The notes under the pieces are model-generated. The model searched no databases and was not told where the DNA came from. It saw only the letters and a list, made by a program, of their open reading frames with translations. The translations under genes were made by a program, and so were the position numbers. Shown here one piece after another: positions 6,548 to 7,908 of a DNA stretch of 7,908 nt. Position 1 is the first letter of the stretch, and each line of letters begins with the position of its first letter. Source of the stretch: an uncultured Alphaproteobacteria bacterium (GTDB lineage Bacteria > Pseudomonadota > Alphaproteobacteria > Rs-D84); the NCBI GenBank assembly GCA_947589625.1, contig CANQCM010000043.1:1-7908 (forward strand), read 5' to 3'.

Positions 6548-7387
6548 ATGGATACGGCGACACCACTGGTTTCGTTTAATTTGACCGAGTTTTTGCATAA
6601 TTTAATCCAAGGTTCGATTCGATTTGGAACGCGCATTGTGATTGCGCTGACAATACTAACCGTTGGATTATGGCTGTCTAAACGTTTGACAAATATTGTA
6701 CGAAATGGCATGGAACGGCGCAAATTAGAACCGTCTTTGCAATCGTTTATAACATCGTTCGTCAGCATTATATCAAAAGTCTTTGTATTCGTAATCGTTC
6801 TGACGACCGTTGGGGTACAAATGACCGCGATTACTGCGGCGTTGGGTGCTGGTGCGTTGGCGGTTGGTATGGCGCTGTCTGGCACAATGCAGAATTTTGC
6901 AGGCGGAATTGTGATATTGCTGTTCAAACCGTTCAAGGTTGGCGATTCAATCATAACTGCGTCTGGCGAAACGGGCGTGGTAAAGCGCATTTTAATATTC
7001 ACCACCGAATTACGGACATTTGATAATCAGGTTATATTTTTGCCAAATGGCGCATTATCAAATGGCACAATAACAAACCTGTCACGTGGGTCATTGCGGC
7101 GAACTGATTTGACGGTTGGCATTGCGTACGGAACAAAAGTTGAATCGGCGCGACGCATAATTATGAAAATATTGGCATCTGATGCGCGCATATTAAACAA
7201 GCCAGAACCATCTGTATTTGTGGCGTCTTTGGGCGACAGTGCGGTTGTGCTGACTGTGCGTTTTTGGACAAGTTATGCCGATATGTATCCAGCCGCCGCC
7301 GATGTTTTGGAACAGATTTATACCGAATTGCCCAAGAAAAATGTTAATTTCCCGTTCCCACAAATGGACGTGCATATTGTAAAATAG
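6548..7387 (+). CDS. mscS: Small-conductance mechanosensitive channel, MscS family
   Basis: This 279-residue inner-membrane channel is close in length to E. coli MscS (286 aa), which opens under membrane tension during osmotic downshock and releases solutes. TM1 is about residues 25-45, TM2 about 66-88 and TM3 about 93-125, the last with the Ala/Gly-rich pore helix ALGAGALAVGMALSG and then NFAGGIVILLFKPF. The beta domain and cytoplasmic vestibule follow, with conserved FLPNG (164-168) and FPFPQMDV (268-275). Aligning by eye, the E. coli pore-constriction leucines L105 and L109 become L104 and M108, Q112 becomes S111, and hinge G113 is kept as G112. AAGGGG at 6536-6541 is the ribosome binding site. 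The 16-base gap suggests cotranscription with the cysteine-rich genes. I see no clear terminator after the stop. The family is certain; the symbol denotes the family, not proven orthology. Confidence 0.95.
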   Translation: MDTATPLVSFNLTEFLHNLIQGSIRFGTRIVIALTILTVGLWLSKRLTNIVRNGMERRKLEPSLQSFITSFVSIISKVFVFVIVLTTVGVQMTAITAALGAGALAVGMALSGTMQNFAGGIVILLFKPFKVGDSIITASGETGVVKRILIFTTELRTFDNQVIFLPNGALSNGTITNLSRGSLRRTDLTVGIAYGTKVESARRIIMKILASDARILNKPEPSVFVASLGDSAVVLTVRFWTSYADMYPAAADVLEQIYTELPKKNVNFPFPQMDVHIVK

Positions 7388-7405
7388 GGTGAACATAATC
7401 ATTCC

Positions 7406-7435
7406 TAGACAATTAAAAAAATATGCTGATATAAT
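7406..7435 (+). promoter_or_regulatory. Strong predicted promoter of the BOF-family gene
   Basis: TAGACA (7406-7411, 5 of 6 consensus) and a perfect TATAAT (7430-7435) are separated by 18 bases. The predicted start is near 7442. It begins 18 bases past the MscS stop, so the downstream gene probably has independent and fairly strong expression, although readthrough from MscS is not excluded. Confidence 0.75.
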
Positions 7436-7460
7436 ATGTGCGTACGAAACAACCAAAAAA

Positions 7461-7465
7461 GGGGG
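7461..7465 (+). promoter_or_regulatory. Ribosome binding site that fixes the BOF gene start
   Basis: GGGGG, five bases before the ATG at 7471, favours that start over the in-frame ATG at 7438. The ATG at 7438 overlaps the region just after the -10 box, lies upstream of the predicted transcription start, and would put a charged stretch in front of the signal peptide. Confidence 0.8.
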
Positions 7466-7470
7466 AAAAT

Positions 7471-7860
7471 ATGAAAAAAATATCTGTTTTAACTGTTATG
7501 GGTGTAATGTTTTCTGGCGTCGCAATTGCGGCGGCAAATGATTCAGGGGTGCCAGCACCTGATATGAACATGGGCGGTTTTGTTGGCGAAACAGTTCAGA
7601 CTATTGTCACGGTCAAAGATGCACAATCTATGCCTGATGATACAGTTTTGGTTTTGCGCGGCAATATCATCAAAAGTCTGGGTGATGAAAAGTATACATT
7701 CCAAGACGAAACAGGCACAATTGTTGTAGAAATAGATAATGACGATTGGAACGGTCAAACTGTTAAACCAGAAGACACAGTTACATTATATGGCGAAGTT
7801 GATTCTGGATTATTCAAAACAGAAATTGATGTAGACCGCATTCAAATCGTTCAACAATAA
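7471..7860 (+). CDS. Periplasmic OB-fold stress protein, YgiW/YdeI (BOF) family
   Basis: This 129-residue protein has a signal peptide (MKKIS, hydrophobic core, AIA cleavage about residue 20) and then one bacterial OB-fold domain. Family landmarks are GGFVG (35-39), TVKDAQSMPDDTVLVLRGNI (47-66), the YTFQDETGTIVVEID strand pair (75-89), DDWNG (91-95), VTLYGEVD (104-111) and the terminal EIDVDRIQIV (118-127). These follow E. coli YgiW closely. Members of this family are small periplasmic proteins; YgiW in Enterobacteriaceae is linked to envelope and oxidative stress, and Salmonella VisP to binding of peptidoglycan sugars. The ligand here is unknown. The gene has its own consensus-like promoter and a terminator one base past the stop, so it is probably monocistronic. 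It contains no cysteine, unlike the upstream exported proteins. Confidence 0.92.
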   Translation: MKKISVLTVMGVMFSGVAIAAANDSGVPAPDMNMGGFVGETVQTIVTVKDAQSMPDDTVLVLRGNIIKSLGDEKYTFQDETGTIVVEIDNDDWNGQTVKPEDTVTLYGEVDSGLFKTEIDVDRIQIVQQ

Positions 7861-7861
7861 C

Positions 7862-7884
7862 AAACGGGGCGAAAGCCCCGTTTT
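7862..7884 (+). terminator. Rho-independent terminator of the BOF gene
   Basis: AAACGGGGC (7862-7870) pairs with GCCCCGTTT (7875-7883) across a GAAA tetraloop of the GNRA type, ending in TTTT. It follows the stop codon almost immediately. The T tract is short, but the stem is GC-rich and perfect. Confidence 0.88.
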
Positions 7885-7888
7885 AGTT

Positions 7889-7908
7889 GTTAGTGGTTAG
7901 TGTTAGTG
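7889..7908 (+). repeat. Short GTTAGTG tandem repeat at the window edge
   Basis: GTTAGTG occurs at 7889-7895, 7896-7902 and 7902-7908, the last two sharing one G. The run reaches the window end, so its full length is unknown. It lies just beyond the terminator and is not part of a visible gene. Confidence 0.5.

Noticed and set aside
7438..7470. Upstream ATG giving the BOF protein 11 extra residues
   Set aside because: It lies three bases beyond the -10 box, ahead of the predicted transcription start, and would spoil the signal peptide. The GGGGG site points to the ATG at 7471.

Overview
The window reads as bacterial chromosome, most likely from an alphaproteobacterium. The initiation factor IF-1 looks alphaproteobacterial (start MAKDDVIVFSG, core MFRVKLENGHE). 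Base composition is moderate to slightly AT-rich. The promoters have TTG-type -35 boxes with 17-18 bp spacers. An uncultured, possibly host-associated lineage is a guess I cannot test from the sequence. No mobile element, tRNA, rRNA or CRISPR array is visible, and no stretch over 300 bases lacks a gene.

Layout. (1) Bases 1-1388, minus strand: the first 462 codons of a large exported cysteine-rich protein that runs off the left edge. (2) Bases 1451-1737, minus strand: infA (IF-1) with its own promoter and a perfect rho-independent terminator. (3) Bases 1738-1871: a divergent intergenic region with two back-to-back promoters, one for infA and one for the rightward operon. (4) Bases 1872-7387, plus strand: an apparent three-gene operon with 19- and 16-base gaps. 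It encodes two very large secreted cysteine-rich proteins (718 and 827 aa) and an MscS-type mechanosensitive channel. (5) Bases 7406-7884: a separately promoted gene for a small periplasmic OB-fold protein of the YgiW/YdeI (BOF) family, closed by a GNRA-loop terminator. The last 20 bases hold a short GTTAGTG tandem repeat.

The main item of interest is the cysteine-rich family. The partial left-hand protein and the two tandem proteins are paralogs that I do not recognise as a named family. All three have a signal peptide, a variable linker, and then the signature C-x6-C-x4-C-x9-C-x-C at identical spacing. The two complete proteins each carry exactly 36 cysteines in the mature chain, and these pair one to one in order although the surrounding sequence has diverged. 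That points to a disulfide-locked extracytoplasmic scaffold. The sharpest differences lie in the linkers (Thr/Pro-rich, strongly basic, or short) and near the C-terminus (a glycine-zipper segment in one, scattered glycine-rich stretches in the other).

How the genes may work together is inference. Every non-infA product acts in the envelope: two or three exported disulfide-rich proteins, a tension-gated inner-membrane channel, and a periplasmic stress-type OB-fold protein. The locus therefore looks like an envelope structure or stress cluster surrounding a housekeeping translation gene.
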